NCBI GenBank assembly: GCA_022606425.2
Contig: JAHDVF020001030.1
Location: 545,001 to 609,000 of the forward strand
Reading direction: 5' to 3'
DNA length: 64,000 nucleotides
DNA from: Lepidostoma basale
Lineage: Eukaryota; Arthropoda; Insecta; Trichoptera; Lepidostomatidae
Part shown: one piece after another, positions 1-10,621 of the stretch
How positions within the stretch are numbered: position 1 is the stretch's first letter
Layout of the letters: each line of letters starts with the position of its first letter
The notes under the pieces: model-generated
Told to the model about the DNA's origin: nothing
Seen by the model: the letters and a program-made list of their open reading frames with translations, nothing else
Databases searched by the model: none
Program-made: the position numbers and the translations under genes

Positions 1-214
1 TTCTGAAAAAGAACATTTCTAAGATTCGAGCTTCGAAAGCTTCGATATCAGGGCTCACAGCTTTGTAAATCAAAATATTGCTCAATAACATTTTCAAAAA
101 TTAGATAAACTTAAGACATTCACTGTGTGGAATTCCATAATAATAATTGTTTATTAATTAAAATGTTGTTCTTTTTTCACTTTATTTTTTACCACGTTAT
201 ATTTTTGTTTATAA

Positions 215-445
215 AGTATACTTTAACGATGTGAATGGAGCGCGGAGTCATAGGAGGAAAACTTGGCATGACCAAATTAATCAAATTTTGAAGGTCGGCC
301 ATGTAAGATGGCGGAAGAACCAACGTGCGTGTATGACTATCTGTATGAATATGGAGGAATCTAGAGAAGTGTGTCAGGATCGAGTGGTGTGGCGGTCCAT
401 TATACTTATCATTCGGGGAACGGCGTGATAGGTTTTTTGTTTATT
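215..445 (+). mobile_element. Rte-a 3'-end fragment
   Basis: This is a 5'-truncated copy of the Rte-a retrotransposon, covering only the C-terminal tail of its polyprotein. The translated stretch shows the hallmark words of that tail (RRKTWH, NQILKVGHVR, RRACMT-like, EVCQDRVVW) and ends in the family's terminal GGCGTGAT motif followed by a T-rich (GTT-type) tail. A reading frame is open for 65 codons (231-428), but this is a dead remnant with no promoter or catalytic domain. The assignment rests on direct similarity to the near-complete copy at 22.46-25.55 kb. Confidence 0.8.
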
Positions 446-475
446 TGAGTTAATTTTTACTATAAATCGTTGATC

Positions 476-510
476 CTGATGATGAAGGTATGAAACCTAC
501 GAAACATGTC
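476..510 (+). ncRNA. hammerhead-like ribozyme motif, family hh-E
   Basis: The sequence reads CUGAUGA, one extra U, a GAAGG...CCUAC hairpin (one A-A mismatch), GAAAC, AU, GUC. These are the invariant core boxes of a type I hammerhead with a one- or two-pair stem III, and cleavage would be expected after the C at 510. The extra base after CUGAUGA is also seen in the other families here; a natural viroid hammerhead with an extra residue at that point is known. Stem I is partly lost in this copy: the downstream strand GAGAA (511-515) is intact, and its complement UUCUC survives in the related copy at 12339-12343. Flanking sequence to about 570 belongs to the same repeat. Activity is inferred only. 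Confidence 0.6.
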
Positions 511-689
511 GAGAAAAATAAACTCAAAAGTCGAAAAAAAAAAAACATTGTTTTATTCGTAAAAAAATAATGTTATTAATAAAAATAAATTGCTGCAAGT
601 TCGTTTTAAATAAAGAAAATAATGAAGTAAAATCCTATTCTAATATGTATTTAGTTTTATCCCGCTTGAATTTTAGCGTCGAGCGGTTT

Positions 690-735
690 TGGCAATTTAA
701 TGCCATCTTTTGGTCAACCAGTTGAAGCTAACAAT
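690..735 (-). repeat. degenerate hammerhead-like repeat, family hh-C
   Basis: On the minus strand a short hairpin with GGCA...UGCC arms is followed by AAAACC, matching the hh-C pattern of better copies at 58.87 and 59.11 kb. The core boxes are mutated, so this is only a relic. Confidence 0.45.
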
Positions 736-777
736 CAAGTGGAATAATATTCAATACATATATAATGAAGGATATTT

Positions 778-1005
778 AACTAACTAACTAACCATCACGC
801 CGTCTTCCCGAAGGGGTAGGCAGTTTTCTTTCCTGACATATTTCTCTCGCTTCCTCAACATTCATACATCGTGTCATGCACGGGCGTCGATTTCTCTGAC
901 TCCTCACATGGCCGACATTCAATTTTTGATTTATTTGATCGTGTCACGTTTTCCTCGGTCTTACTCTTTTTCTGGTTCCATTTACATTGTTAACATATAT
1001 TGGAT
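778..1005 (-). mobile_element. Rte-a 3'-end fragment, (GTTA)n tail
   Basis: Read on the minus strand this is the end of the Rte-a polyprotein (RGRPRKTW-like region to the end) followed by the GGCGTGATGGTTAG terminus and a TAAC/GTTA microsatellite at 778-793. It is truncated at about 1005, upstream of which nothing of the element remains. Confidence 0.8.
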
Positions 1006-1688
1006 ATTTCTGTTAAAAAATCGTTTTGAATTTTAAAAAATCATCACCAAAACAGAAATTAATTTTTAAAGTATCCTGAAATACACACATTATATATTAT
1101 AGGACTAGAATTTAATATATGGGTGTTCAAGGAAATAATTTGGGGGTGGTGTATCTGTATAGAAGGATGTATGGTTGAACGTAAGCCCCGAGCATATAAA
1201 CTCGTCGTAAAGCAGGTACATGCGACATTGTGATTAAACTTCTATACGAGTATAAATAATATATGGCGGGGGTAAACTTATCTTAGCTTTTTAAGGCAAC
1301 GGTGTTTACTGGCTGAAGTTAATGGGGAAATTGTGTTACCTTGTAAACAGAGCCATCACATCAGGTCGACCCTTTACGTTTGATGAATTAACGGGCACGG
1401 GAATTCCGAAGGTGACGACTCGGACTTACTTCTTGATGTCAAATTTATTATGCACTTTATTTAATACTATACCTTTTTTGTAAGATCACCGATAGAATAT
1501 CAAAGTAATTTATTAACCTTTTTAGTGCTCCTGGCTTCATTTACACGCAGACTACATTTGCAGCTCATGTATATTGTTTTCCTTTATTTTTTTCCAATAA
1601 TATGAATATTTATTTATTTCAATTTTTCTTTTTTATATAATTTGTATATACAACAATTTTATAATATTTTTATAAATATGTATCCTTA
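1006..1688. other. unassigned AT-rich interval with a short GC-richer patch
   Basis: I see no gene or known repeat here. The part from about 1130 to 1440 is less AT-rich and shows no repeat seen elsewhere in the window; 1620-1688 is the start of an hh-A repeat arm. Confidence 0.4.
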
Positions 1689-1801
1689 CTGAAATAGGAC
1701 TGTTTGTCCGAAACATGTCTATATAATTTTTTTTTTTTGATAAAAGTGTTGTATTATATAAAGTGTATAAAAAAGAAAAATAGAATTAAACCCATCATAA
1801 T
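1689..1801 (+). repeat. hammerhead-like repeat, family hh-A (left part)
   Basis: The core region 1689-1719 matches hh-A (GGAC-UGUUU-GUCC hairpin, GAAAC AU GUC), but the CUGAAGA box has decayed to CUGAAAU. The family tail (a TGTTGTA-containing stretch, then GTGTATAAAAAA, then CATCATAA) continues to 1801. There it is interrupted by an Rte-f insertion and resumes at 2316. Confidence 0.6.
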
Positions 1802-2315
1802 AACACAAAAATAACAGAGTCACATAATATAGACCTAAAACTGAGAATACTCCTCATCAAGACCTATGTATGGAGTGTCTTGATGTACGGCTGCGAAACA
1901 TGGTGCTTATCCGAAAGGGATAAGCGGAGACTAGAGGCTTTTAAGATGTGGTCCTATAGAAGACTATTAGGAATTTCCTGGAGAGACCACATCACGAATG
2001 AGGAATTTCTTCAAGGAATCGAAGGAGGAAGGTACCTGCTCAGGACCTTGTCCGAAAGGCGTGCAAGATGGATCGGCCATGTAATACGTCAAGAAGGTGT
2101 CTTGCATGCCATAATGAAGGGTATGACCGAGGGGACAAACTCTAGGGGACGCTCTCGCGGAGAGTACCTGGAGGACATGTTGGTGGACGTGCGCTTCTCA
2201 ACATATGCAGATTTCAAAAGAGCCGCACAAGACAGGGAAGAATGGAAGAGAAGAATAGAGGAAATTGCTGCAAACCAATCCCAGGATTGAAACCAGAGAA
2301 GAAGAACAACACAAA
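1802..2315 (+). mobile_element. Rte-f 3'-end fragment inserted in an hh-A repeat
   Basis: A frame open from about 1812 to the stop at 2288-2290 encodes the C-terminal tail of an RTE-type polyprotein. It contains LMYGCETW, then RRLLGISWRDHITNEE, then RRARWIGHVIR and a basic GRSRGEYLEDM stretch. This tail follows the reverse transcriptase in such elements and has no catalytic site of its own. The piece ends in GAAGAAGAAC and is bracketed by an 8-bp direct repeat, AACACAAA, at 1802-1809 and 2308-2315. The flanks join into an otherwise intact hh-A tail, which supports a real 5'-truncated insertion. It differs clearly from Rte-a. Confidence 0.75.
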
Positions 2316-4064
2316 GTATGGCGTATACACAATGAATATTTATTGGTTTCAAAATTAATTACGTACGTTTTATAAAATTTTCTATCGATATTTAATTTCA
2401 ACTCTACACAGTTGACTCAATCAAGCTCTGGGATCCATAGTCTATCGATACTCATATATATTCTTACACTTCTTTTACAGCTGACAAAACCGTATTTTCC
2501 TGCAGGAATGCAGGAAAATAAATAGGAAATTACAATGTTCCTCTTATCCCAAAAAATAATGAAAATCTATGGATTTTTCAAAATGTCCATCTCTAAAAAA
2601 AGAACAAAATTGAGAGAATAAAAACTTGGTTTTACCCATTTACTTGCCTATTTTTAAAATACGTAAAATCCTTTAAAGAAGTTGTGTTTTTCGTATATAA
2701 TCTCGGTGCAATGAAAGTCTACGTGATGGGCACGACAGTATCACACCACCGCGTGGAGTGCGCAGTTAACATTTATTCTCAAAAATACCGTTGGGTTGAT
2801 AAAAAAAACTTATTAGAAAATAAAACGTCGCGGTAATGGGTGAAAAAAGCTGCTTACTTTTTATGATTTCGGCTATCTAAGATTTCCCAGATAGGGGCGG
2901 CTTACCCTAATATTTGGACAAAAATTTCTCCCAAGGTCAGCGGTAAGCCCTCCGCGGGAAAGTGCCCCGAGTGATATTTCAGGACGACATAATGAGGTGA
3001 AACGTCACCGGATTTATAAATATTGCTTTCGTGGAGACTCGCGCGGCTACGCGTAACGCGAACTCTCAATTGATATCTTTAAGGGTAGAATTATCATTAC
3101 ACGAGTGCCGAATAAAGTGTCACCCCTCTTTATAGAAAATTGTTTATTCAAGCGATAAATCTCTCTTTTATCTATAATTTATCAAATATTTTAAATTTTT
3201 GTATAATGGAAAAAATTATGTTTAACAAGCTTATTATCTTCTTCTTTGTGTCAATGGCCAACTAGTCTCGTAAGTTATTGATGGTTGTGGTTTTTATTTT
3301 GCAAACTCCATTATAAAGTATAAATTAAACGCAATTGGATTTGCAGAATATTTTATTTATATAATAATATTGAAATTAGTGAAAAATTTGTTTCGTTTTG
3401 CGAGGGCATTTTCAAATTCCTATGTTTTTGTAAGATGAGAATGCCCTTGCAATAACATTCTCAAACTCACAAATATTTATATTTTTCTATTTAAAAAATC
3501 CCTGAAAAAACAATTAAACAATCGTATTGATATTATAGTATAATTCGGTCTCGTAAGGTCATAATAGGGTCTCACCTCTTCTGTTTCTTTTTTCGTTGTG
3601 GTGGAAAGTTTGGCCGACTTTGCGTTGTTTTCAGGAGCGCCGGGTGTTACGAACATCACATAGAAAGGGACTTTTCTTGTCCCTTGAATTAATTATAAAT
3701 GAATTTATCGGTTCACACAATATATACACAAAAACAAAAATAACAATAATTACAAAAACGACAATCAATTCAAAGTTCAAAATTAAATATTAATTACATC
3801 TGAACGACGCTACATGCATTGCTTTAAAATCTGTTGCGTCTCAGATGAAAAACATAAGTATTATAAAACACTTTTTGTATTTAATTTATTAGTTATTATA
3901 GTTTTATTTGATGGTGCCACATTTTTCTCGGTCTCCCTCCTTTCTAATTTTATTTTCATCAGTTACATCTACGTTCTTACTATTCTTTCTTCACTCATTC
4001 TTTCCATGTGGCCAAACACTGACTGTTCTTTCTCTGGGGTCCCAAATGATAGAGCAGTATTTCA
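2316..4064. other. interval without a recognisable gene; GC-richer island about 2700-3070
   Basis: The first 30 bases finish the interrupted hh-A tail. The part around 2700-3070 is GC-richer and single-copy within the window, a possible conserved noncoding stretch. Around 3575-3660 a short module with GGCCGACTTT and GGCGCC-like words also occurs at 47510-47600, so it is an unnamed dispersed repeat. The rest is AT-rich and featureless to me. Confidence 0.4.
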
Positions 4065-4215
4065 AGTTACTACGAACGATGTAATGTCGAACCATCTCTC
4101 ATGCGTTCCTGGTATTATATATTTGTTATGTTTTACCTGTTCTCAATAGATGCTTTAAACTATAATTGTTGTTTGTATTATCTTTTGAGAAAATAAACTG
4201 ATTTGATTTGATTTG
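4065..4215 (+). mobile_element. CR1-type retrotransposon 3' end with (GATTT)n tail
   Basis: This short stretch is nearly identical in layout to 31910-32060 and (inverted) 55596-55740. It carries a TAATGTCGAACCATCTC word, a GCGTTCCTGGTA word, and AATAAACTGATTTGATTTGAT at the end. The terminal pentanucleotide repeat is typical of CR1/L2-like elements that end in short tandem repeats rather than poly(A). It is heavily 5'-truncated; only 3' UTR remains. Confidence 0.7.
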
Positions 4216-5300
4216 TAATAATGCCGAAGAAGAATAAAACTAACACAGGCCGTCGGAAATCTGTTTGAGTGTATAATCGTTGCATCTCATGTTTATTCAC
4301 TTCGACTTTAAAACACCATACGGTGCATTGAAAATAAGCATGCGAATGGTAGATGAAGTAATCTTTCAGCTAAGCAAACAGTGACTTATCAGGCCGGGAC
4401 TAAATACTCGGCGCTAACACTTATCGCGCTCTCGACAGACTGGCAGAAGACCTTTAATTGCAATGAGCATTAAGCGTAATGCCGCTTTAAGGCCTTCAAC
4501 GCCATTAACTTAATCCGAATGCATTTTCTTAATGTGCACACACTTTGTAACCCGCCAGACATCGGCGGCAGCGTATAACCCGAAAACGCTATAACTCGTG
4601 AACTTTCTCGCAAACAAACTTAAACGCAAACAATTGCTTTGTGGTCCCCTGAAATATGCTTTGAACAGCTTATTCGAAAGAAGAACACCTATGGAATAAG
4701 CTTTAAAGTAACTACCTCTTATCGTTTCCTTCATTGTTTTTCGCAGAAATGATGGAATTAAACACATTAAGAAGCGAATATTTTTCTAGTGTTTTAAGCA
4801 AACGTTTATATATTTTGAGAATAAAGTGTATGTTTACCACAACTATAGAATACTAAGAAGGTAATACTTATTCTATGCTCCATATTGCCACACGGAAGTA
4901 CTTCTAAAATGTCTCAGAAAGTGAAGGAAGCAACGAAATAATATTTTGTTCACATATTTATATAATATAATATAATATTACATTTATGTTAACCGAGGAA
5001 GATCTTTGGACATGCCTGGTTTACCAAGTTGTCTGTCAGTTTCCACCTTATATCCAAATTTGATAAGTTCTAAAAATGGTTTAAAGATAAAACTTGCCGA
5101 AGCAATCTGTTTAATAGAACATTGTGAAAATTATGTTTATTTTTTTATTAAGTTACTCATTTTTGTTCATATACTTGTATTTTTTCAACAACACAGAAAG
5201 AGCAGAAAATACTTCATGTATTAATTTAAATAAAATTATATGTAAATTTGAAAAAAACGAAATGAAGAAATTTGATGCCGAGCCAAAGTTTCCGACATCA
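4216..5300. other. interval without a recognisable gene
   Basis: The part from about 4240 to 4520 is GC-richer and not repeated elsewhere in the window. From 4520 to 5300 the sequence is AT-rich. Short open frames exist but show no domain or coding bias I would defend. Confidence 0.4.
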
Positions 5301-5304
5301 TGTA

Positions 5305-5545
5305 TCGTATAGTTAAATTGGAGTGGGAATGGGCTAGATATGCAGATAGATAGAGCACTCCCAGATGGATACTCTATGGAGACCTTGGAAAGAAAAAGGC
5401 TTCCGGGAGTCCATCTTAAAGATGGACTGATGAAATTGCCTGAATAGTTGAATGCAGAAGGGACAAGACATGAACGAATGGAAAAAAATGGAAGAGGTAT
5501 ATTTCCAAGTGGAGGGAAGAAGGCCGTTGAAGATGAAACAGGGGA
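5305..5545 (+). pseudogene. Rte-b-type C-terminal remnant
   Basis: Interrupted frames read LEWEWARY, then RW(T)DEIA, then EWKKMEEVYF-like words. These match the order LKWRWAGH, GRPxxRWxDDI, WKxxEEAYVQQW seen at the end of RTE-type polyproteins. Several stops and frameshifts are present. Only the tail domain is recognisable. Confidence 0.55.
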
Positions 5546-5699
5546 TATATAAAAATACAGTTTGAAATAAAATTAATGTTGGCCACTGAAAATTTATTAT
5601 AAAAAAAAAACAAATAAAACTAATGCCACAAATAAGATGTGTAGATTATCAACAATGTTATATGTTATACTACGAGTATTTCAAGCAATTAAAACTATT

Positions 5700-6010
5700 T
5701 CTCTTTTTCTTTTTTATATACTTTGTATATACTCGTACAACACTTATATTAAAAAAAATAAAATAACATAGACATGTTTCGGACAAACAGTCCTTCTTTA
5801 GTAATACATATTATAAAGTTACATTTTTTTAAATATTAAAAAAAAAATTTACATGATCTGACAGATGTTATACAGAAGAAGGACTGTTTGTACAAAACAT
5901 GTCAATGTAATTTTATTTTTTAATATGAGTGTTGTATATACAAAGTATAAGAGTAAAGAAAAAGAGAAAAAAACATCATAACAACACATAGTATGGCGTA
6001 TAAAGAAGAA
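5700..6010. repeat. hh-A inverted pair (palindromic repeat)
   Basis: Two hh-A hammerhead-like cores face each other. One is on the minus strand at 5771-5801 (box CUAAAGA, GGAC/GUCC hairpin, GAAAC AU GUC). The other is on the plus strand at 5873-5903 (box CAGAAGA, hairpin and GAAAC decayed). Both are flanked outward by the same tail, with TGTATATAC and an AAAGAAAAAGAG stretch, ending in CATCATAACAACACA. Each core carries at least one mutation of an invariant base, so neither should be active. Confidence 0.65.
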
Positions 6011-6698
6011 ATTAAAAATATTGTCATGATATATTTAATTCCTCACCCTTTTGATGCTCTCGAGGGTTAATTCACTTAAGTGATCTTAGGAGACTGCAAG
6101 CCTTAATAAACGCTCTGCAGTAAACAGTTTAACTTCGTGCCATGTTCCATTCCAGAAATAAAACTTGCGTTTATTTATGTCAAGATCCTTGTAAGCGCTA
6201 TTTCATAAAACACATTATTATTGTTACCATTATTCTAATGAACATAAACTTTAAAAAAAATAATGTGCTATTTAAGATTAAAAATTCTTTTGTTTTATTT
6301 TATATGATTGTATATCGCCTTTCCAGGCCAAAGGACGCAATTTAAACATGTGGCTACTTAAATCTATAATAATAATGTCGGGCAGTAGGATTTCTTATCC
6401 TTCTAACAAAACAATTTTAGGCAATCTGAGTTCATAGAAGCTAATTATCACAACACTTTAGACAATTAAGCTTATTTTGGTTCTGTTTAGAAGTGCTTCA
6501 AGTTTTCATAGCATGATTTATTTTTACTTTTTTTCTTTATTGTTTCTTAAACAAACATGTTCAATATTTAATATGAATTAAAATGTCTTTAATACAATTT
6601 TTAATATATTTAAGGGAATGACATGTTTCACCTTTCTAAGTCATTATTCAATATCACATTTTCTAATGATAATAATAAGATCTTCATAACCTTCGTAA
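6011..6698. other. AT-rich interval with an hh-F remnant
   Basis: There is no gene I can support. At 6612-6660 the minus strand has GAAACAUGUC preceded by a decayed hairpin, the hh-F pattern described at 10.53 and 27.73 kb. Confidence 0.4.
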
Positions 6699-6955
6699 CG
6701 ACGTTTTATTGGCCGAGTGGTATGACTACCACACCGAAGGTCCCGTTTTCGATTTCTGACGATGGCAGTGTAATTATCACACTGTCTTTAGTCTGGTGTT
6801 GAAATTCACGTGACAATAGAATGGCTATAAATTAGCTACCAATTTATGAAAATCAATATGATAGCTTATACCCTTTACATCGATTTGAATTGCGCTGTAA
6901 TGTTGTAAATAGCAATTCAATAAAACAAAAATTTTAATAAAAATAAATTTAAAGA
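6699..6955 (+). mobile_element. tRNA-derived SINE, copy 1
   Basis: The head has a tRNA-like A box (GGCCGAGTGG, 6711-6720). A B-box region follows, decayed here compared with the copy at 44.14 kb. The body has the family signature GATGGCAGTGT...CACACTGTCTTTAGTCTGGTGT and AATGGCTATA. The 3' part (ACATCGATTTG...AATTCAATAAAAC) is the tail type shared with 8.49 and 42.81 kb. Confidence 0.8.
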
Positions 6956-7194
6956 TATATGCCATATTTAAACTAACGTATAATGATTCTCAATTTTTTG
7001 CTATATATTCTTCCGTAATCTATATTTCGTCAATTCATGTTTTACTTTCTAACCTTGAGATCGGTATCAGAATACCATAGAGAACAGACATCACAATTTT
7101 AACAAATAACCCACAAAATTCTAGTTTAAATAACTTATACTATGTTATATAATTTTAAAATATTGAGATAGATCTGGAAGCACTGTCGGTAATA

Positions 7195-7290
7195 GAGTAA
7201 ATGGAGCTAGAGAAAATTGTCAGGATTGAGTAATGTGGCAGTCTTTTTCCTCTGCCAAGTGATGTGATGTTTTTGTTATTGTTATTGAAA
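7195..7290 (+). mobile_element. Rte-a terminal scrap, GTT-type tail
   Basis: Words for the last Rte-a residues (GTCAGGATTGAG, GTGGCAGTC, CTCTGCC) are followed by TGATGTTTTTGTTATTGTTATTG. Only about 95 bases remain. Confidence 0.55.
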
Positions 7291-7821
7291 AGGTTTTTTG
7301 TTTACATTAAGGAACTTTAAGAAATCTTTTACTTTTTAGATAACACGAGTATTTAACCATTTAAATTCACGTACTATAAAAAATGCATAAACTCGCCATA
7401 TTTCAATTTATTCCGAAACAAATTGCAACAGCTTTAAAAAGAGAATATTTGCAACCGGAAGAGGCCCTCGAGATGTAAAAAGGGCCCCCAGCGGACCGGA
7501 AGTGACGGGCCATTACTCACTTTACGTCACCGGAACTAGTCACCTGGGGACGCAACCCGAAACTTCTGCCACACACGAAATGCATTTTATTTGTCGTGTC
7601 ACGTTAGCGTTTGCCTTTTTTGGCCTTATATAAATATGTTTATATACATAATGTGAAAAGTAATCGGCTACTGCTCATTTTAACTACCTGCAAACATATT
7701 GATTGGCTGTGAATGAACATACGAGTATATGAGATCATATTAATTTTAAGCTTCGAATATTTTCATAACATTTATTGCATATTAAACATTTCTCTTCTAA
7801 TTAAAATATGATACCATGAAA
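7291..7821. other. GC-richer island about 7430-7600 in AT-rich DNA
   Basis: The stretch from about 7440 to 7600 is markedly GC-richer than its surroundings and has no copy elsewhere in the window. It has no open frame of note. It could be a conserved noncoding or regulatory element, but only its composition supports that. Confidence 0.35.
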
Positions 7822-7866
7822 AAAAACAGGAAATGGCAGCGAGCTGCCGAAACCGGTCGAAGACAC
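7822..7866 (+). repeat. hammerhead-like repeat, family hh-C
   Basis: A GGCAGC...GCUGCC hairpin is followed by GAAACCGGUCGA, the hh-C arrangement. The first box reads CAGGAAA rather than CUGANGA, so the core is not canonical. Confidence 0.5.
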
Positions 7867-8220
7867 AAACAGCGGTGGATTTTAACTAAATATACGTATG
7901 TACATCATAAAAAGATTTTTTTTATTTTTTTTTATTTTCACTATGATAACATGAATTATTATAAGTATTTTATTATGAATAAGTTCGTAACGTATTTGAA
8001 TTTATTAGAATTCATTATTATTAAAAAACATTTTTTTTTTCAGAACTATTTGTTCTGATCGATTTTTACAACTCAGTCCCTTTTGTCAAGTGAATAACTT
8101 TAGTTTGCTTCAATGAAATATAATATATAGCACTCTTTACTGTAATTTTCAATTTGACAGCATTTTTTATATTGATTTAAATAATTTTAACTTACAATAA
8201 ATAGTTTAACTAAAAATTGC

Positions 8221-8450
8221 GAACCACTACACTGTCCTGTTCTGACATACCTCTCGAGTTTTCTCTACATTTATACATCGTTACACGCACGTTCGTCGAT
8301 TTTTCCAACTTCGAATATGGTCACCTTTAAGTAATTGATTAATTTAATCATGCTATGTTTTCCTCGGCCATCCTTGGCTTCTCTTTCCAATCACACTGCT
8401 TGTACACAAATTTTCTCCCATCCATTAGGTCCAAACCGTCTTAGTGATTA
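8221..8450 (-). mobile_element. Rte-a 3'-end fragment
   Basis: The minus strand encodes broken words of the Rte-a tail (RWFGP-like, GRPRKT-like, RRACV, RVV). The terminal motif is partly lost. This is a truncated and mutated copy. Confidence 0.7.
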
Positions 8451-8487
8451 TTTTCTAATTTTGCTTTTTTAACTTTCTTGTATATGT

Positions 8488-8742
8488 TTATTATTATTAT
8501 TATTTTGTTGAATCGCTCTTTACATCATGACAGCATGAGCCAAATTGATGTAAAGGATATTATAGCTATCATAGTGATTCTCGTGACATGTGATAGATAG
8601 CTAATCTATCGCCATTTTATTGGCACGTGAATCCTACACCATACTATAGACAGTGTGACAATCACACTGCCCTCATCGGGAATCGAACCCGGAACCTTCG
8701 GGGTCACAGTCAATGCACTTACCACTCGGCCAAGAAGGAATT
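8488..8742 (-). mobile_element. tRNA-derived SINE, copy 2
   Basis: The orientation is minus. The head at the high-coordinate end has CTTGGCCGAGTGGTAAG (A box) and GGGTTCGATTCCCGATGAGG (B box). The body contains CACACTGTCTATAGTATGG and AATGGCGATAGATTAGC. The 3' end contains ATTCAACAAAATAATAATA with a (TAA)n tail at 8488-8510. It is one of the most complete copies. Confidence 0.88.
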
Positions 8743-9648
8743 TTTCGTAAATTTTTGTCAATTTTTGAAATTGTCAATTAAGAAAAATAATGAATTGAAA
8801 ATAATTTAAGTTATGCCACAATTCAAACACATTTGAGAAAAACATGTTTTTGCCCTCAATGTACAAGACTTTCGTGCATCTCGTATTTTGCTGTGCATCA
8901 TAAACAGAAGCTCGTAAAAGTATTAGCTTGGAAAGCACTGCAGAGCACATTTCTCAAACTGCGAATCGTGACACGACACGAATGCAGACACCGAATATTG
9001 CGGTTCTCAATCATCGGGCCGCATCGGGTCCAAGCTGCGTTATTGTCTTTGCGAGTCACTTATGATTTATGATTGTATAGAAAATAGCATCGTGCGCCGT
9101 CTGCACTCGCCCCGTGCAAGCTGCCAGTCGAAGACTTACTTTAAATCATCTGCACGATATCCGAAAATAAATCATTTTCGATGTTGATTATTGCTTTTCC
9201 AATACCAGCCCAAGTGCTGGCGCATCTACTTTTAATATCAATATTCTCTGTGAACGAAAAGCAATTTTTCTATTTATGAAACAATCTAAAACTTTTGTTG
9301 TTTTCTTAAGAAAATAGACTAGAAACTCGAGAAACCTTTCAGTTTTATGCATATTGCATATCTATAGATGTTAACCGTATTCATTCGTGTAGTATCGCGG
9401 ATGTACAATTTTTATTGTATTTTGAAGAGAAAAAACTCCATATTCATAATCTTCGCTCATTTTAGAAACTTTAGAGTCAATTTTTAGTTATTTTCAATCT
9501 AAACGACATTTTTTGTTTTCCGTTAAAGGTTTAAAACAGCAAAAGCGTATACATTTTTAAAATTTTAGGCAACCAATTTTAATACTTTATTATAAAATTT
9601 ATGTAATTTACACATGAACATCATCAAAATTAATCATTAATATTTCAA
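8743..9648. other. interval without a recognisable gene; GC-richer island about 8830-9130
   Basis: Part of this stretch (8830-9130) is GC-richer and single-copy in the window. I see no gene. The remainder is AT-rich. Confidence 0.4.
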
Positions 9649-9823
9649 CAACAAACCATTACGCCGTTTCTCCGAAAAGGTAGGCAAAAATTGACCGCCA
9701 AACTAATCTATACTGACATACATACCTCTCTTAATTTCTCTACATTCATACAGCAAGTCTTACATGAAAGTCTATTCTTCCGACATCTTAAAATTAAAAT
9801 TTGATTTATTTGGTTTTAATATC
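9649..9823 (-). mobile_element. Rte-a 3'-end fragment, (GTT)n tail
   Basis: It begins with AACAACAAACCATTACGCCG, the complement of the family terminus, and runs to about 9823, where it abuts another Rte-a piece in the opposite orientation. Coding words are decayed. Confidence 0.75.
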
Positions 9824-9825
9824 AG

Positions 9826-10165
9826 GAAGGAATCTAGAGTGGAAAAAAGTATTATGAACAAAATTATGAAAGGATCACTGCGCTGGTTTCGATACATAGA
9901 GCGCATAGATGAAGAAATAATAGTTAAGATATTTACGATGTGAATGGAGTACGGACGGCTGTAAGACCAGAAGAAAATTTGTCGTGACGAGATTAATCAA
10001 ATTTTTAAGGTCGGCCTTGTTGGAAGTCGAAAAAATCGACGCTCGTGTTTAACGCGCATTATGAATGTGGAAGAATAAAGAGAGGTATCTCGGGATAGAG
10101 CTGTGTGGCTGTCCTTTCTCTCTGCCTACCTCTTCCCAGAAACGGCGTGATGGTTTGATCTTTAG
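9826..10165 (+). mobile_element. Rte-a 3'-end fragment, head-to-head with its neighbour
   Basis: Broken frames give MNKIMKGSLRWF, then an NGV-like stretch, then RRSCLTRIMNVEE and AVWLSFLSAYLFP, ending with AACGGCGTGATGGTTTG. It starts within a few bases of the minus-strand copy at 9649-9823, so the two truncated ends meet. Confidence 0.8.
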
Positions 10166-10324
10166 TTTTATTGTTTTTTTTTATAATATTTTATATACTT
10201 GAAAATTCAAATGTATTATGATATTTTAATTTCATTGTAAATAGTGAAATAATTTTAAATTGCAAATTTTAAAAAATGTTTATTTAGTTAAAATCCATTA
10301 ATGTTTGTGTCTTAGACCAGTCTC

Positions 10325-10375
10325 AACAGCTCGCTGCTATCTTCTGAACGGAAACCGATCGAATACACAAATATT
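10325..10375. repeat. degenerate hh-C repeat
   Basis: A short run combines AGCTCGCTGCTATCTTCTG (minus-strand hh-C half) with GGAAACCGATCGA (plus-strand half). It is a collapsed head-to-head pair without an intact core. Confidence 0.4.
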
Positions 10376-10429
10376 AGCGGATTTTAATTAAATGTATTTT
10401 TTTTTTCATTTTACAATTGTTTATTGAAC

Positions 10430-10620
10430 AACGATGTAAAACTCCATATTAACTCCATATATTTAACATGAATGAAAACGTCTCTCTTCTAGGAGTTTTA
10501 TTATAGATTAGATAGAATAACATGTTTCACCTTTCTACCATAAGCCATTATCAGATGTGACATTTGATAATGCCTTAGAAGGGTAAAACATGTCATAACA
10601 TCTAAAATACAATAAAACTT
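10430..10620. repeat. hh-F inverted pair
   Basis: A minus-strand GAAACAUGUU box at 10529-10540 faces a plus-strand motif at 10562-10594 (UGAUAAU, GCCUU...AGGGU hairpin, AAAACAUGUC). The outer arm has the hh-F signature ATGTAAAACTCCATATTA and GAATGAAAACGTCTC. Core boxes are mutated (UGAUAA for UGAUGA, AAAAC for GAAAC). Confidence 0.55.
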
Positions 10621-10621
10621 C

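Noticed and set aside
3814..4149. 111-codon open frame on the plus strand, hydrophobic
   Set aside because: It overlaps the CR1-type 3' UTR at its end, its hydrophobic residues come from TTT/ATT-rich DNA, and there is no domain, splice context or homology visible.
8835..9072. 79-codon plus-strand frame in a GC-richer island as a host exon
   Set aside because: No splice-site context or domain convinces me; kept as unassigned single-copy DNA.
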